Shown piece by piece: positions 42,101 through 50,492 of a stretch of 52,775 nt of DNA; the stretch's first letter is position 1; each line of letters begins with the position of its first letter. A program made the translations under genes and the position numbers. The notes below the pieces were generated by a model that was not told the origin of the DNA, did not search any database, and was given only the letters and a program-made list of their open reading frames with translations. This stretch comes from Bacteroidota bacterium (GTDB lineage: Bacteria > Bacteroidota > Bacteroidia > Cytophagales > Cyclobacteriaceae): assembly GCA_023417785.1 (NCBI GenBank), contig JAEZEH010000038.1, positions 1-52,775 on the forward strand. Reading direction: 5' to 3'.

Positions 42101-42860
42101 ACCTGAAGTTCTGATAACTTGCAGTCATTGCAATACACAGGTTAGTTCCACTGATCGATACTGTGGCTTTTGTGGCAGTGAGATTGGCGCATCAACGGAT
42201 TCGGCGGCAGACCAGAAAATCGAATCGCTCAAGCCTTCCGGTCTCTATTATCTGATTACGGCGCTGCTACTCGCCGTTTACAAATTCACGGAAGTATTCC
42301 CGTCCGGGTTTGAAGGCAATCTGATCATTTCAGTGGTCGATGCGGTTCTGGTAACAGGCTTTGCATGGTACTTTCGCCGTGAGATCGCAGGGTTGTTATG
42401 GCCTGTGCGCTTCAACGTTACAACGGTGGGATTGATCGTCGCCGCGGCGCTGATCGGCGCAGTATTCGTTGACGCGTTTGCGGAATTAATAGAGAGATCG
42501 GCTTTTGGCGAGGGACTTTATAGTACTTACGAATTTGAGGATACTGCTTCGCCATTGTTATGGGCTGTCATCTTTACATGTGCATTCCCCGCCGTGTTTG
42601 AAGAGCTCGCCTTTCGCGGCTTTATCCTGAATGCAATTGCCAACCTTACATCGCGTGATGCAGCAATCTATGTAAGTAGTTTTTTGTTTGGTATCATGCA
42701 TTTTGCTATCCTGAGTTTGTTTTGGCTTATACCCCTTGGTATCGCTTTCGCGTGGCTGCGATTTCGATATAAAACCTTGTGGTACGGGATGATTGCTCAC
42801 TTTTGCTACAACCTCTTTATTACGCTTATAGCGTTTGACATAATACCCGCATTGCGATAG
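42081..42860 (+). CDS. CPBP family intramembrane metalloprotease with N-terminal zinc ribbon
   Basis: A 259-residue protein. A zinc ribbon (Cys14-x2-Cys17, Cys28-x2-Cys31) precedes a multi-helix membrane domain of the CPBP (CAAX protease and bacteriocin-processing) family. The catalytic motifs are present: EELAFRG (EExxxR) near 173-179, FGIMHFAI (FxxxH) near 211-218, and HFCYNLF near 245-251. I chose ATG 42081, which overlaps the end of the preceding gene by 20 bases, because the zinc ribbon starts soon after; a longer in-frame opening from 42033 lies inside the upstream gene. Members cleave membrane proteins or act as bacteriocin immunity factors; the substrate here is unknown. Confidence 0.88.
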   Translation: MQFAELEPEVLITCSHCNTQVSSTDRYCGFCGSEIGASTDSAADQKIESLKPSGLYYLITALLLAVYKFTEVFPSGFEGNLIISVVDAVLVTGFAWYFRREIAGLLWPVRFNVTTVGLIVAAALIGAVFVDAFAELIERSAFGEGLYSTYEFEDTASPLLWAVIFTCAFPAVFEELAFRGFILNAIANLTSRDAAIYVSSFLFGIMHFAILSLFWLIPLGIAFAWLRFRYKTLWYGMIAHFCYNLFITLIAFDIIPALR

Positions 42861-42969
42861 GAGATGATTTAAAACAGTTACTTTGATAATTATTCGTCTA
42901 CAATTGAGATTAGTACGAACAACCGCTGAAACACGTTTATTACTGCATGTGAACGCATCTTCATTGCTG

Positions 42970-43395
42970 ATGCCGTTAAACGTGCGAATGGCAACTGTCT
43001 TTGTTATCCTCTTTTGCTGCGCGACATTGAACGCTCAAAGTCAGAATAATATTTTTGCTGATGCGTATTATGACTTTATTCAGTCGCGGGCATGGACGTA
43101 TGAGGAAGTTGCCGTAGACTGGAAAATGGATCCGCAGTTACAAGCCGACTTCAATGAGGCATGTAATAATTTGTTAGAGGACAATGCCGGTGCCGCCGAA
43201 ATTGGATTTACAGAAGTATTGAAGAAAGACTCACTTTTCTGGCAGGCGTACTACTTCAGGGCGGCAGCGTATAAATATCAACGTCAGCTTGACAAGGCCG
43301 AAATTGATATTCTGTTCTCGAGAGCCTGGGACGATAGACCCATATACCCATTGGTGTTCTCTTATACTCCCACACGACCGGTCAGCTTGTATTAA
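42970..43395 (+). CDS. Hypothetical secreted TPR-like protein, possibly truncated
   Basis: From ATG 42970 there are 141 codons. A signal peptide (MATVFVILFCCATLNA, beginning at residue 7) precedes a helical region with one TPR-like pair: NNLLEDNAGAAEIGFTEVLKKDSLFWQAYYFRAAAYKYQRQLDKAEIDI. The last ~25 residues (FSRAWDDRPIYPLVFSYTPTRPVSLY) lose this pattern. TPR proteins of this kind normally have more repeats, so the 3' end may be frameshifted or deleted. An earlier in-frame TTG (42883) would add a non-signal leader. Its gene ends 64 bases before arsR. Confidence 0.55.
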   Translation: MPLNVRMATVFVILFCCATLNAQSQNNIFADAYYDFIQSRAWTYEEVAVDWKMDPQLQADFNEACNNLLEDNAGAAEIGFTEVLKKDSLFWQAYYFRAAAYKYQRQLDKAEIDILFSRAWDDRPIYPLVFSYTPTRPVSLY

Positions 43396-43438
43396 TCATT
43401 ATTTTCTTCCTGGTATTTTACGGTGTAAATATTATAAC

Positions 43439-43456
43439 GTAATATTGCGATATTAC
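43439..43456 (+). promoter_or_regulatory. Candidate ArsR operator
   Basis: GTAATAT-TGCG-ATATTAC is a perfect inverted repeat with a four-base centre. It lies three bases upstream of the arsR start codon, and an outer arm (GTGTAAATAT, 43423-43432) can pair with ATATTACAC (43450-43458) as an alternative. Autoregulated ArsR-family repressors bind AT-rich 12-2-12-like palindromes at this position. Confidence 0.55.
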
Positions 43457-43459
43457 ACT

Positions 43460-43789
43460 ATGGGAGTAACCAAATCTGAATTATTCAAAAAAAAGCATAA
43501 CCGGATTGCCATGCTTGCTAAGGCTTTTGATCATCCTGCCCGGGTAGCAATCATAGAATTTCTCCTTAACCGCCAGACGTGTATCTGCAACGACCTTGTA
43601 AATGAATTGCCACTTTCCCAGTCGACTATCACCCAGCATCTGAGGGAATTGAAACAGATTGGCATGATAAAAGGAGAGGTCGAGGGGCCGAGGGTGAATT
43701 ATTGTATCAACGAAAAAGTATGGGGCGAAGCACGGGACATTTTCCTGAATCTTTTCTCTCGTTATGTAAAAACTAATGAGTGTTGCTAG
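43460..43789 (+). CDS. arsR: ArsR family metalloregulatory repressor
   Basis: A 109-residue winged-helix protein. The core AMLAKAFDHPARVAIIEFLL leads to RQTCICNDLVNELPLSQSTITQHLRELKQIGMI, where the CxC pair (TCIC, near residue 40) sits in the DNA-recognition region as in arsenite-sensing ArsR proteins. The C-terminus ends NECC, a second possible thiol site. I chose ATG 43460 because upstream codons in the same frame do not form a plausible leader. The gene starts an arsenic operon with the phosphatase-like reductase (34-base gap) and ACR3. Binding As(III) or Sb(III) would release the promoter. Confidence 0.92.
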   Translation: MGVTKSELFKKKHNRIAMLAKAFDHPARVAIIEFLLNRQTCICNDLVNELPLSQSTITQHLRELKQIGMIKGEVEGPRVNYCINEKVWGEARDIFLNLFSRYVKTNECC

Positions 43790-43823
43790 AATGTGATTCC
43801 CCTTCGATAATCCGTTAATAAAG

Positions 43824-44459
43824 ATGTCCAAAAGTACTGAATTCCACCCTCTGCTGCGAAAGACAATCCAACAACTCACCTCAGAGTTTGAAATGATACC
43901 GAATGAACGGCGCGCGATTGTTCGGGAGCTTGCCGAATATGTGAAAAGCCAAATTAAAAAAGGCAAAAATATAGAACTCGTTTTTATTTGTACGCATAAC
44001 TCGCGACGAAGTCATATTTCACAAATATGGGCTCAGACAGCTGCGGCGCATTATGGTGTTGGCAATGTGGCAAGCCACTCCGGCGGAACTGAGGCCACTG
44101 CTTTCAATCCGCGGGCGGTCACTGCAATGGAGTCCGTTGGATTTCAAATGAGAAAAAATCAGGAAGGGGATAATCCCATCTATCGGGTCTTTTTCGACCC
44201 GAATGCAAACCCAATCGTTGCATATTCCAAACGCTACGATGCGGAGTCGAACCCCAAAGCACATTTCGCTGCAATCATGACATGCTCTCACGCAGATGAA
44301 AACTGTCCGGTGATATTTGGAATGGAGAAACGCATCGCGCTGCCATACGATGATCCGAAGGATTTTGATGGTACCCCTATTGAGTCGGAGAAATATCTTG
44401 AACGGGTGATGGAAATCGGCAGGGAAATCCTGTTCGCGTTTTCGCTGGTGGATAAATAA
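43824..44459 (+). CDS. Arsenate reductase-like low-molecular-weight phosphatase
   Basis: A 211-residue protein of the low-molecular-weight protein tyrosine phosphatase fold. The signature C-x5-R-S is seen as VFICTHNSRRSH (Cys56 to Arg62). It is followed by SHISQIWAQTAAAHYGVGN and, near residue 155, AIMTCSHADENCPVIFG with two further Cys that could act in the disulfide relay, then the DDPKDFDGT loop with the general acid Asp. It is longer than E. coli ArsC-type or S. aureus ArsC proteins because of an N-terminal helical extension of about 45 residues. Placed between arsR and the ACR3 gene, it most likely reduces arsenate to arsenite. Confidence 0.87.
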   Translation: MSKSTEFHPLLRKTIQQLTSEFEMIPNERRAIVRELAEYVKSQIKKGKNIELVFICTHNSRRSHISQIWAQTAAAHYGVGNVASHSGGTEATAFNPRAVTAMESVGFQMRKNQEGDNPIYRVFFDPNANPIVAYSKRYDAESNPKAHFAAIMTCSHADENCPVIFGMEKRIALPYDDPKDFDGTPIESEKYLERVMEIGREILFAFSLVDK

Positions 44460-44466
44460 GCAGGCG

Positions 44467-45516
44467 ATGAACAACAAAAAAAAGCTCGGTTTTCTGGATA
44501 GGTATCTCACGCTGTGGATCTTCCTTGCGATGGCGCTCGGCGTGATGTTAGGGAATTACTTTCCGGTAGAGTCCTTTATGGAAAAATTTCAGATCGGAAC
44601 AACTAATCTGCTTATCGCTATCGGGCTGATCGTAATGATGTATCCTCCCCTGGCAAAAGTGAGGTACGAACATCTGGGTAACGTTTTTAAAAACATCAGG
44701 GTGATAAGTTTATCGTTGTTCCTGAACTGGGTGATCGGACCCGTGTTGATGTTCGCGCTCGCCATACTGTTTCTTTCTGACAAGCCTGAGTATATGGTCG
44801 GGCTTATCCTTATCGGCCTGGCGAGATGTATTGCCATGGTATTGGTGTGGAATGACCTGGCTAAAGGCGACAAGGAGTACGCAGCGGGACTGGTTGCACT
44901 GAACAGCGTGTTTCAGGTGTTGTTTTACAGTGTGTTTGCCTGGCTTTTCATTAGCGTTATCCCCCCGTGGTTTGGAATTACCGGTTCGGAAGTCGATGTA
45001 AGCATGGGCGACGTGGCGAAAAGTGTTTTTCTCTATCTCGGCGTGCCGTTTATCGCCGGTTTTCTGACGAGGTATTATTTTAAACGCACAAAAGGCGAGG
45101 AGTGGTATGTGCAAAAATTCGTTCCACGTATAAGCCCCCTTACGCTAATCGCGTTGCTCTTCACTATTGTGGTGATGTTTAGTTTCAAAGGCCGCATGAT
45201 CGTCAGTATTCCGTTTGACGTGGTGCGTATTGCTGTACCGTTGGTTATCTATTTTGTTATCATGTTTGTCGTGAGCTTCATCCTGTCGAAAAAGCTTGGC
45301 GCAACGTATGGAGAAAATGCGTCTATCTCGTTTACAGCCACTGGAAACAACTTCGAGTTGGCTATCGCCGTTGCGGTTGGCGTATTTGGTATCGATTCCG
45401 GACAGGCCTTTGCCGGGGTTATTGGTCCGCTTATTGAAGTGCCTGCGCTAATTCTTCTGGTGAATCTGGCGTTCTGGTTCAAGCAGCGCATGTACCCCCG
45501 TGAACTGTCGTCCTGA
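44467..45516 (+). CDS. arsB: ACR3-type arsenite efflux permease
   Basis: A 349-residue membrane protein with about ten helices. ACR3 features are clear: LNWVIGPVLMFALAILFL (about 87-104), GLARCIAMVLVWNDLAKGD with the conserved substrate-binding Cys121, and FELAIAVAVGVFGIDSGQAFAGVIGPLIEVPALI (about 293-330). It exports arsenite (and possibly antimonite) using the proton gradient. It starts 7 bases after the phosphatase gene stop, completing the arsenic operon. The following 136 bases contain no recognised gene. Confidence 0.95.
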   Translation: MNNKKKLGFLDRYLTLWIFLAMALGVMLGNYFPVESFMEKFQIGTTNLLIAIGLIVMMYPPLAKVRYEHLGNVFKNIRVISLSLFLNWVIGPVLMFALAILFLSDKPEYMVGLILIGLARCIAMVLVWNDLAKGDKEYAAGLVALNSVFQVLFYSVFAWLFISVIPPWFGITGSEVDVSMGDVAKSVFLYLGVPFIAGFLTRYYFKRTKGEEWYVQKFVPRISPLTLIALLFTIVVMFSFKGRMIVSIPFDVVRIAVPLVIYFVIMFVVSFILSKKLGATYGENASISFTATGNNFELAIAVAVGVFGIDSGQAFAGVIGPLIEVPALILLVNLAFWFKQRMYPRELSS

Positions 45517-45652
45517 ACAGGGTTTCGTCTTCTTTATCTGGCCATGATCGAATTAATACGTTTGTGCACCTGGCCGTTCTGTTTCTTTGAGATGTATTTG
45601 CTAACTTGGTGTCATTATCGGCTCATGAAAACACTCATAAAAATTTGATGCT

Positions 45653-45955
45653 ATGCCGGAAACCTATACACCTGTACAATATGAATTTCGGGAGATCATT
45701 CAGGAGTTGATTGAACAACACCGGTCTGGAAAGGTTTTCTTCTTCGCGGAAGTAGGAAAGGTCGACTCAGCCGAAGGCAAACTGATCTCTCTTGAAGAAA
45801 TCCCCGGTGCCGGATTGTTCATAACCCTTGAACCTCACGCGAAAATTCGTATCGATCGAATCATTACGCTTTTTGGCAAACCGGGGGCGGCATTTGATGA
45901 GTACGACTCCTTTGGGAACGCCTGCATGGAATGTCACGGTGGCTACGACCTTTGA
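45653..45955 (+). CDS. Conserved hypothetical small protein
   Basis: A 100-residue acidic protein without signal peptide or membrane helix. It appears to be a small beta-barrel: KVFFFAEVGKVDSAEGKLISLEEI, GLFITLEPHAKIRIDRIITLFGKPG, then a C-terminal segment with two cysteines and a histidine (NACMECHGGYDL). The MECH end looks suited to metal binding. I do not recognise the family. It is tail to tail with the RibD-like gene, 6 bases apart, and follows the arsenic operon at a distance. Confidence 0.65.
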   Translation: MPETYTPVQYEFREIIQELIEQHRSGKVFFFAEVGKVDSAEGKLISLEEIPGAGLFITLEPHAKIRIDRIITLFGKPGAAFDEYDSFGNACMECHGGYDL

Positions 45956-45961
45956 GTTCGA

Positions 45962-46660
45962 TTATCGACTCACTTTTCCATCCTTGATCACGTCGTATCG
46001 CAGCCAGAGGAAATCATCATAGATTCGTTTTACGGATTTTAACCTGAAATGAGTGGCTTTCCGCCCGCGGTAGCCTTCAGCTGATTCAAATACCGTCGGC
46101 GCCCCGATGGTGCCGTCCGCAACGGGCGCAAGCACCAGGCTGAATTCATCGATAAGTCCCGCTTTTAAGAACGAACCGTTGACGTGGCCGCCCCCGTCTA
46201 TCCTCACCGTGTTTATGTTGAACAGGCGATGCAATTTCCTGAGTGCAACTGCGAGATCAAGTTTATCTTTCCCTGCAAAGATGTACGACACCTTTTTGTC
46301 TTGCAGATGTCGCAGGTACGCCAGTGAAACTTTTTCGGACAGCACCTCGATAACATGTTCCGTCGAAACCATATTATTGTCCCAATAGCACTTTCCTGAA
46401 GGATCAATAACCACCGCATACGTTTTTGAATGTTGCGCGACGAAATCTTTCTTTTCAATCTTAGTTCTCCCAGAGGAAAACTTTGGCTTCTTCCTGGCCG
46501 AAAATTCCTGCATCGTAACACGCCCGACCAGCCACGCATCGGCTTTGATCCTGGAGGCCGTATCCTCGAAGTACTTGTGATGATCCTTGAAGCCCCAGAT
46601 GTTTTGCTTGATCCGCCCGTCAACCGAACCAAGCATATGACAAATGACATGTGGTTTCAT
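45962..46660 (-). CDS. RibD C-terminal domain (dihydrofolate reductase-like) protein
   Basis: A 232-residue protein with the RibD_C/DHFR fold: PHVICHMLGSVDGRIKQ at the N-terminus, ADAWLVGRVTMQEFSARKK (about 40-58), VSYIFAGKDKLDLAVALRKLHRLFNINTVRIDGGGHVNGSFLKAGLIDEFSLVLAPVADG (about 125-185) with the conserved GGGxxNG loop for NADPH. It fits NADPH-dependent pyrimidine or pterin reductases; the substrate is unknown. The ATG at 46658-46660 is preferred to one 18 codons earlier, as the domain begins at once. It is larger than the RibD-like protein at 11535-12089 and not a close copy. Confidence 0.88.
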   Translation of the reverse strand: MKPHVICHMLGSVDGRIKQNIWGFKDHHKYFEDTASRIKADAWLVGRVTMQEFSARKKPKFSSGRTKIEKKDFVAQHSKTYAVVIDPSGKCYWDNNMVSTEHVIEVLSEKVSLAYLRHLQDKKVSYIFAGKDKLDLAVALRKLHRLFNINTVRIDGGGHVNGSFLKAGLIDEFSLVLAPVADGTIGAPTVFESAEGYRGRKATHFRLKSVKRIYDDFLWLRYDVIKDGKVSR

Positions 46661-46761
46661 AACGCTATTGTGCTGATTTGAATTTCGTTCAAAGGTAGTG
46701 TTTTTGTTTTTCATCGGTAAGCGAGTATGATTTATCCCCGAACCAATGCTATTTTAGGAAA

Positions 46762-46769
46762 TATTTTTG
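46762..46769 (+). promoter_or_regulatory. Candidate -7 element for the aldo/keto reductase gene
   Basis: TATTTTTG matches TAnnTTTG and lies 22 bases before the ATG at 46792. No -33 TTTG was seen. Confidence 0.3.
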
Positions 46770-46791
46770 CGATTCAATTAATTGTAAAGTT

Positions 46792-47823
46792 ATGGAATAC
46801 AGATTTCTGGGCGGCTCGGGACTCCAGGTGCCCGTGCTTAGTTTTGGAACAGCAACCTTTGGCGGTGGTACCGACTTCTTCAAGGCATGGGGCAGTACAC
46901 AGGTTGACGAGGCAAAACGACTTGTCGGGCTGTGTCTTGACGCCGGTGTGAATATGTTTGATACTGCGGATAGCTATTCACAAGGACTGTCGGAAGAAAT
47001 TCTGGGTAAGGCAATCGCTGGTATTCGCGACCGTTTACTCATTTCCACTAAAGGTACATTTCCATTTGGAAGTGGTCCCAATAATCAAGGCTCGTCGCGG
47101 TTTCGTCTCATCCGGCAGGTGGAAGGAAGCTTAAAGCGACTTGCTACAGACTACATCGATATCTATCACATGCACGGCTTCGATGGTAACACGCCGGTTG
47201 AGGAAACACTCCGCGCTCTTGACGATCTTGTTACCAGTGGTAAGATCCGGTACATAGCAGCATCCAATTTTTCCGGCTGGCATCTTATGAAGTCCCTCGC
47301 CATTTCTGAACGGTATGGCTGGAACCGATATGTCGGCCATCAGGTTTACTATTCTCTTATCAACCGCGAATATGAATGGGAGCTGATGCCTCTGGGACTT
47401 GATCAGAAAGTTGGCGCCATTGTATGGTCCCCTTTATCTGCAGGAAGGCTCGCCGGAAAGTATGGCCGTAGCAAACCTCTTCCGCCGGAAGGTAGAATAT
47501 CACAAGGAGGAAGTCCCGTGCCTCAGAAGGTTGTCCGGGAGGATGTGTTTTTTAACGTGGTCGATACGCTTAAGACAATCTCCGAAGAGACGGGAAAGAC
47601 AATGGCTCAGGTTGCCATCAACTGGCTCCTCCGCCGTCCAACGGTTGCCAATGTAATCATTGGCGCGAGAAACGAAGCCCAGTTAAACGAAAACCTCGGC
47701 GCGGTCGGGTGGACTCTGGACGATGAACATGTTGAAAAGCTCGATGCCGTAAGCGATGTGCCGCCAACGTATCCGTATTGGCATCAGCGGCAAAATGTTG
47801 CGTTGAACCCGCTGCCCGTGTAA
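46792..47823 (+). CDS. Aldo/keto reductase
   Basis: A 343-residue NADPH-dependent oxidoreductase with a TIM-barrel fold. Motifs: MEYRFLGGSGLQVPVLSFGTATFGGG at the start; NMFDTADSYSQGLSEEILGKAI with the catalytic Asp and Tyr (about 53-75); LISTKGTF with Lys (about 84); DYIDIYHMHGFD with His (about 114-125); and GKIRYIAASNFSGWHL (about 147-162). The C-terminal NVIIGARNEAQLNENLGAVGW binds the 2'-phosphate of NADPH. It is closest to the YajO/Tas type of general aldehyde reductases; the physiological substrate is unknown. It runs in the same direction as the sialidase gene 59 bases downstream. Confidence 0.94.
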   Translation: MEYRFLGGSGLQVPVLSFGTATFGGGTDFFKAWGSTQVDEAKRLVGLCLDAGVNMFDTADSYSQGLSEEILGKAIAGIRDRLLISTKGTFPFGSGPNNQGSSRFRLIRQVEGSLKRLATDYIDIYHMHGFDGNTPVEETLRALDDLVTSGKIRYIAASNFSGWHLMKSLAISERYGWNRYVGHQVYYSLINREYEWELMPLGLDQKVGAIVWSPLSAGRLAGKYGRSKPLPPEGRISQGGSPVPQKVVREDVFFNVVDTLKTISEETGKTMAQVAINWLLRRPTVANVIIGARNEAQLNENLGAVGWTLDDEHVEKLDAVSDVPPTYPYWHQRQNVALNPLPV

Positions 47824-47882
47824 GGTGATAAAAGACCTGCTAAGGTCCCGCCAAGGCGTGATGCATAATTAACACCGTGCCA

Positions 47883-49055
47883 ATGATCAATCTAAGGAGA
47901 AGTAAATTTCCAATAGTCATCCTTGTCGGAATGACATATTCAATTTTGACAGTGGCACAGGAAGTGAGTGTCTTTAGATCAGGCGAAGACGGTTATGCAA
48001 GCTATCGCATTCCTGCCATTGTGAAAAATAAATCGGGAGAGCTGATTGCATTCACCGAAGGTCGTGTTGATCATTCCGGAGATTTTGGTAATGTTGACAT
48101 CGTTTACAAAACCAGCAAGGACGGAAAATCGTGGGGTAGGCTCCACGTTGCTGTCGACTACCGTGATTTACAGGCAGGCAATGCCGCCCCCGTTGTGGAC
48201 CGGCTGGACCGGCGGTTTCCCGACGGACGTATCTTTCTTTTCTATAACACGGGTAACAACCATGAGCAGGCGGTACGACAAGGCAACGGTTTGCGTGAGG
48301 CGTGGTATATTACCTCGGAAGATGGAGGCCTGACCTGGTCGAAGCCAGTGAACATAACAACGCAAGTACATCGGCCCAGGCAACCTCAGATCAATTCCGC
48401 ATACCATTTTGTGGAGGACTGGAGAACCTATGCAAATACACCCGGACATGGGTTTCAGTTTGTTTCTGGCCCTAACAAGGGACGCATCTATATCGCCGCG
48501 AATCATAATCAGGGAGATCCTAAACAGGATAACACAGACTGGAACGCGCATGGCTACTATTCAGATGATCATGGCGCGACGTTTTCCTTAAGTGAAAATG
48601 TTCCCTATCCCGGTACCAATGAGTCGCAGGCAGCGCAAATTTCTGAAAACGTTGTGTACATGACTTCACGCAATCAACGGACGACGCCCCGGCAACGGGT
48701 AATCTCCATTTCGCAGGATGGCGGTCACAGTTGGGTTTCTTCTGCACCAGATCCGAATCTTCCCGATCCTGTGAATCAAGCTTCTGTGCTTTCCTGGAAG
48801 GGGGGCCGAGAGTTTATTCTTGCCCATCTGAACGCAGCCGACGAAAACCACAGGAATAATTTAACGCTGCGACTTTCCCGCGACGGAGGGAAGACCTGGT
48901 TTTACAATAAACTGATTGCTCGGGCACCGGATGGCTATCAAGGCGCGTACTCAGCTTATTCTGATATGGTTCTTATGCGCAAAAAGGTGATCGGGATTCT
49001 GTATGAAAAGCACAATTACAGCGAAATTGTTTTTCGTGAGCTTAAACTGGAATAA
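47883..49055 (+). CDS. Exo-alpha-sialidase (neuraminidase), GH33-like
   Basis: A 390-residue secreted protein. The signal peptide ends near VAQ-EVS. The six-bladed sialidase fold is shown by YRIPAIV (FRIP-like arginine, near 40), Asp boxes SEDGGLTW, SDDHGATF, SQDGGHSW and SRDGGKTW, NESQAAQ (glutamate of the nucleophile pair), and the Tyr in YQGAYSAYSDM (near 357). It would release sialic acid from glycans, but no sialic acid catabolic gene is next to it. ATG 47883 was chosen over GTG 47877, which differs by two codons. Confidence 0.9.
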   Translation: MINLRRSKFPIVILVGMTYSILTVAQEVSVFRSGEDGYASYRIPAIVKNKSGELIAFTEGRVDHSGDFGNVDIVYKTSKDGKSWGRLHVAVDYRDLQAGNAAPVVDRLDRRFPDGRIFLFYNTGNNHEQAVRQGNGLREAWYITSEDGGLTWSKPVNITTQVHRPRQPQINSAYHFVEDWRTYANTPGHGFQFVSGPNKGRIYIAANHNQGDPKQDNTDWNAHGYYSDDHGATFSLSENVPYPGTNESQAAQISENVVYMTSRNQRTTPRQRVISISQDGGHSWVSSAPDPNLPDPVNQASVLSWKGGREFILAHLNAADENHRNNLTLRLSRDGGKTWFYNKLIARAPDGYQGAYSAYSDMVLMRKKVIGILYEKHNYSEIVFRELKLE

Positions 49056-49070
49056 CGTTATTTATCCTGG

Positions 49071-49996
49071 CTATGAAGAATGGAAGTAAATCCGTTCTGC
49101 ATTTTCAGAAGCAAGCTTTCGTGCCGTTTCGGTCGAAAGTCGATCTAAAAGTGTCTCATACTTGGCCAGCTGTTTAGCCAACTCGTCTTCGAACTTTCCG
49201 GTCAGATCACTGCCAATCATAAATCGATCAGGGAACTATTAATCAGAGTAACGAATTCGGGCTTTGGATTTTTTCCGTCTATTAAAATTTCCTGTTCGTA
49301 AACCTTCCAACTGATATCGATGGCCAAATTAGGGTGTTGCTGAAGTAAATCGGAAAGAATATCAAGATAGTCCGCTCGCCAAACGGTGCGCGAAGAGGCT
49401 CCGGCATGTGCCCACACGAATTGTACGGAAGGAAATTGATCGATGGCTTCCCGGACTTCATCTACGTATACCGCCTTGTGCTCATAGCCAACAGACTGTG
49501 CATTATGGTGAAATAGTACCGGGAAATTGTGCTTGTCACAGTACTCGTACAACCCGATCAATGCCGGGTGGTTCGCCCTGGGAAGTTCACCCGTTGTGTG
49601 CAGGCTTAGTTCGTCGTGGCGTAACAGAAGTTCGCCCAAGCCTTTCCAAAACGGATATTTATCCAGCATATAGTCAAGGTAGCCGGGTGTAGACTTGTCT
49701 GTGGGATCGAAACCGCAAAGAAGGAGCGCGAACCGGGATTGGTCGTCCGGCGCAAGACTTGCGAAATGATGCGCAAGGAATTCATCGGTAAGCGTGTAGT
49801 AGTAACAGGTAGAATAGCCGTCAAGATAATATCCTGGCTTTATCGTCTCATGGTAGGCCCACTTCTTTTTTACCGGAAGACCGAAGATAACTGCCTTTTC
49901 AACGTCGCATTGGTCCATCGCCCGAAGCAAGCTATCAAACCCTTGACTTTCCTGATTGAAATTGACATAATGGATGTGTGCGTCGATCTTTTTCAT
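49071..49996 (-). pseudogene. Amidohydrolase-2 family protein, interrupted by a frameshift
   Basis: The gene starts at 49996 with the metal-binding DAHIHYV (His7, His9) and continues through FHHNAQS and VWAHAGASS, a TIM-barrel amidohydrolase of the Amidohydro_2 type. The frame as read ends at 49217 after ...FVTLINSSLIDL. In another frame the family ending follows: PDRFMIGSDLTGKFEDELAKQLA...ENAERIYFHSS, ending at TAG 49071-49073. One extra T in the AGTTCCC stretch (plus-strand position about 49240) restores a protein of about 308 residues. The catalytic Asp in GSD falls after the break, so the truncated product should be inactive. This may be a true pseudogene or a consensus error. Confidence 0.85.
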
Positions 49997-50142
49997 ACTA
50001 TTCCGAGCCGTCGTATTTGACCTACTTGGGTACTTCCGTTATATTATCATGCCTGTTTGGGCAAAAGATATTTCAGGATTTTGTCCGGTTCGTAAGAGCT
50101 GCTTCGTCATAGAGGGAAATGTTAAACCAAAACACATTAATT

Positions 50143-50487
50143 ATGGATCAATTCATGCTTATTTTTCATGGTGGAATGACGGACACGCATCCCGACGGAC
50201 CCGATGCGATGCAGGCACAGATGGGTAAATGGCTCGCCTGGGTCGAAAAGCTTCAAAAAAGTGGCCAGTATGCCTCCGGTGAGCCGTTACTGCCTGGAGG
50301 AAAACTCGTTACCGGGCCTGACGTCGTGACCGACGGGCCCTATACGGAAGGCAAAGAAGTCGTCGGCGGCTACTTCATCGTGAACGCGCGCGACTACGAT
50401 GACGCAGTGGCGATCACCAGCGATTACCCCGACTTTGAATTCGGCGGAACTGTTGAAATCCGCCAGGTTATGAAGGTGGAAATGTAA
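50143..50487 (+). CDS. YCII-related protein with DGPF-type motif
   Basis: A 114-residue protein of the YCII/DGPF family: MDQFMLIFHGG at the start, MQAQMGKWLAWVEKLQKSGQYASGEPL, and VVTDGPYTEGKEVVGGYFIVNA, where TDGPYTEGK is the DGPF-type motif. A longer form from ATG 50119, with AGAGGG ahead, would add eight residues. Such proteins are regularly coded next to ECF42 sigma factors, as here (5-base gap to the next gene). Their function is unknown, although the fold resembles small dimeric isomerases and dioxygenases. Confidence 0.88.
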   Translation: MDQFMLIFHGGMTDTHPDGPDAMQAQMGKWLAWVEKLQKSGQYASGEPLLPGGKLVTGPDVVTDGPYTEGKEVVGGYFIVNARDYDDAVAITSDYPDFEFGGTVEIRQVMKVEM

Positions 50488-50492
50488 TTCAA

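Noticed and set aside
43481..44510. Open frames of 161 and 163 codons on the minus strand
   Set aside because: They lie antisense to arsR, the reductase gene and the ACR3 start; no recognisable domain.
47834..47847. Small hairpin GACCT-GCTA-AGGTC after the aldo/keto reductase gene
   Set aside because: Only five base pairs and no T-tract, so it is not convincing as a terminator.
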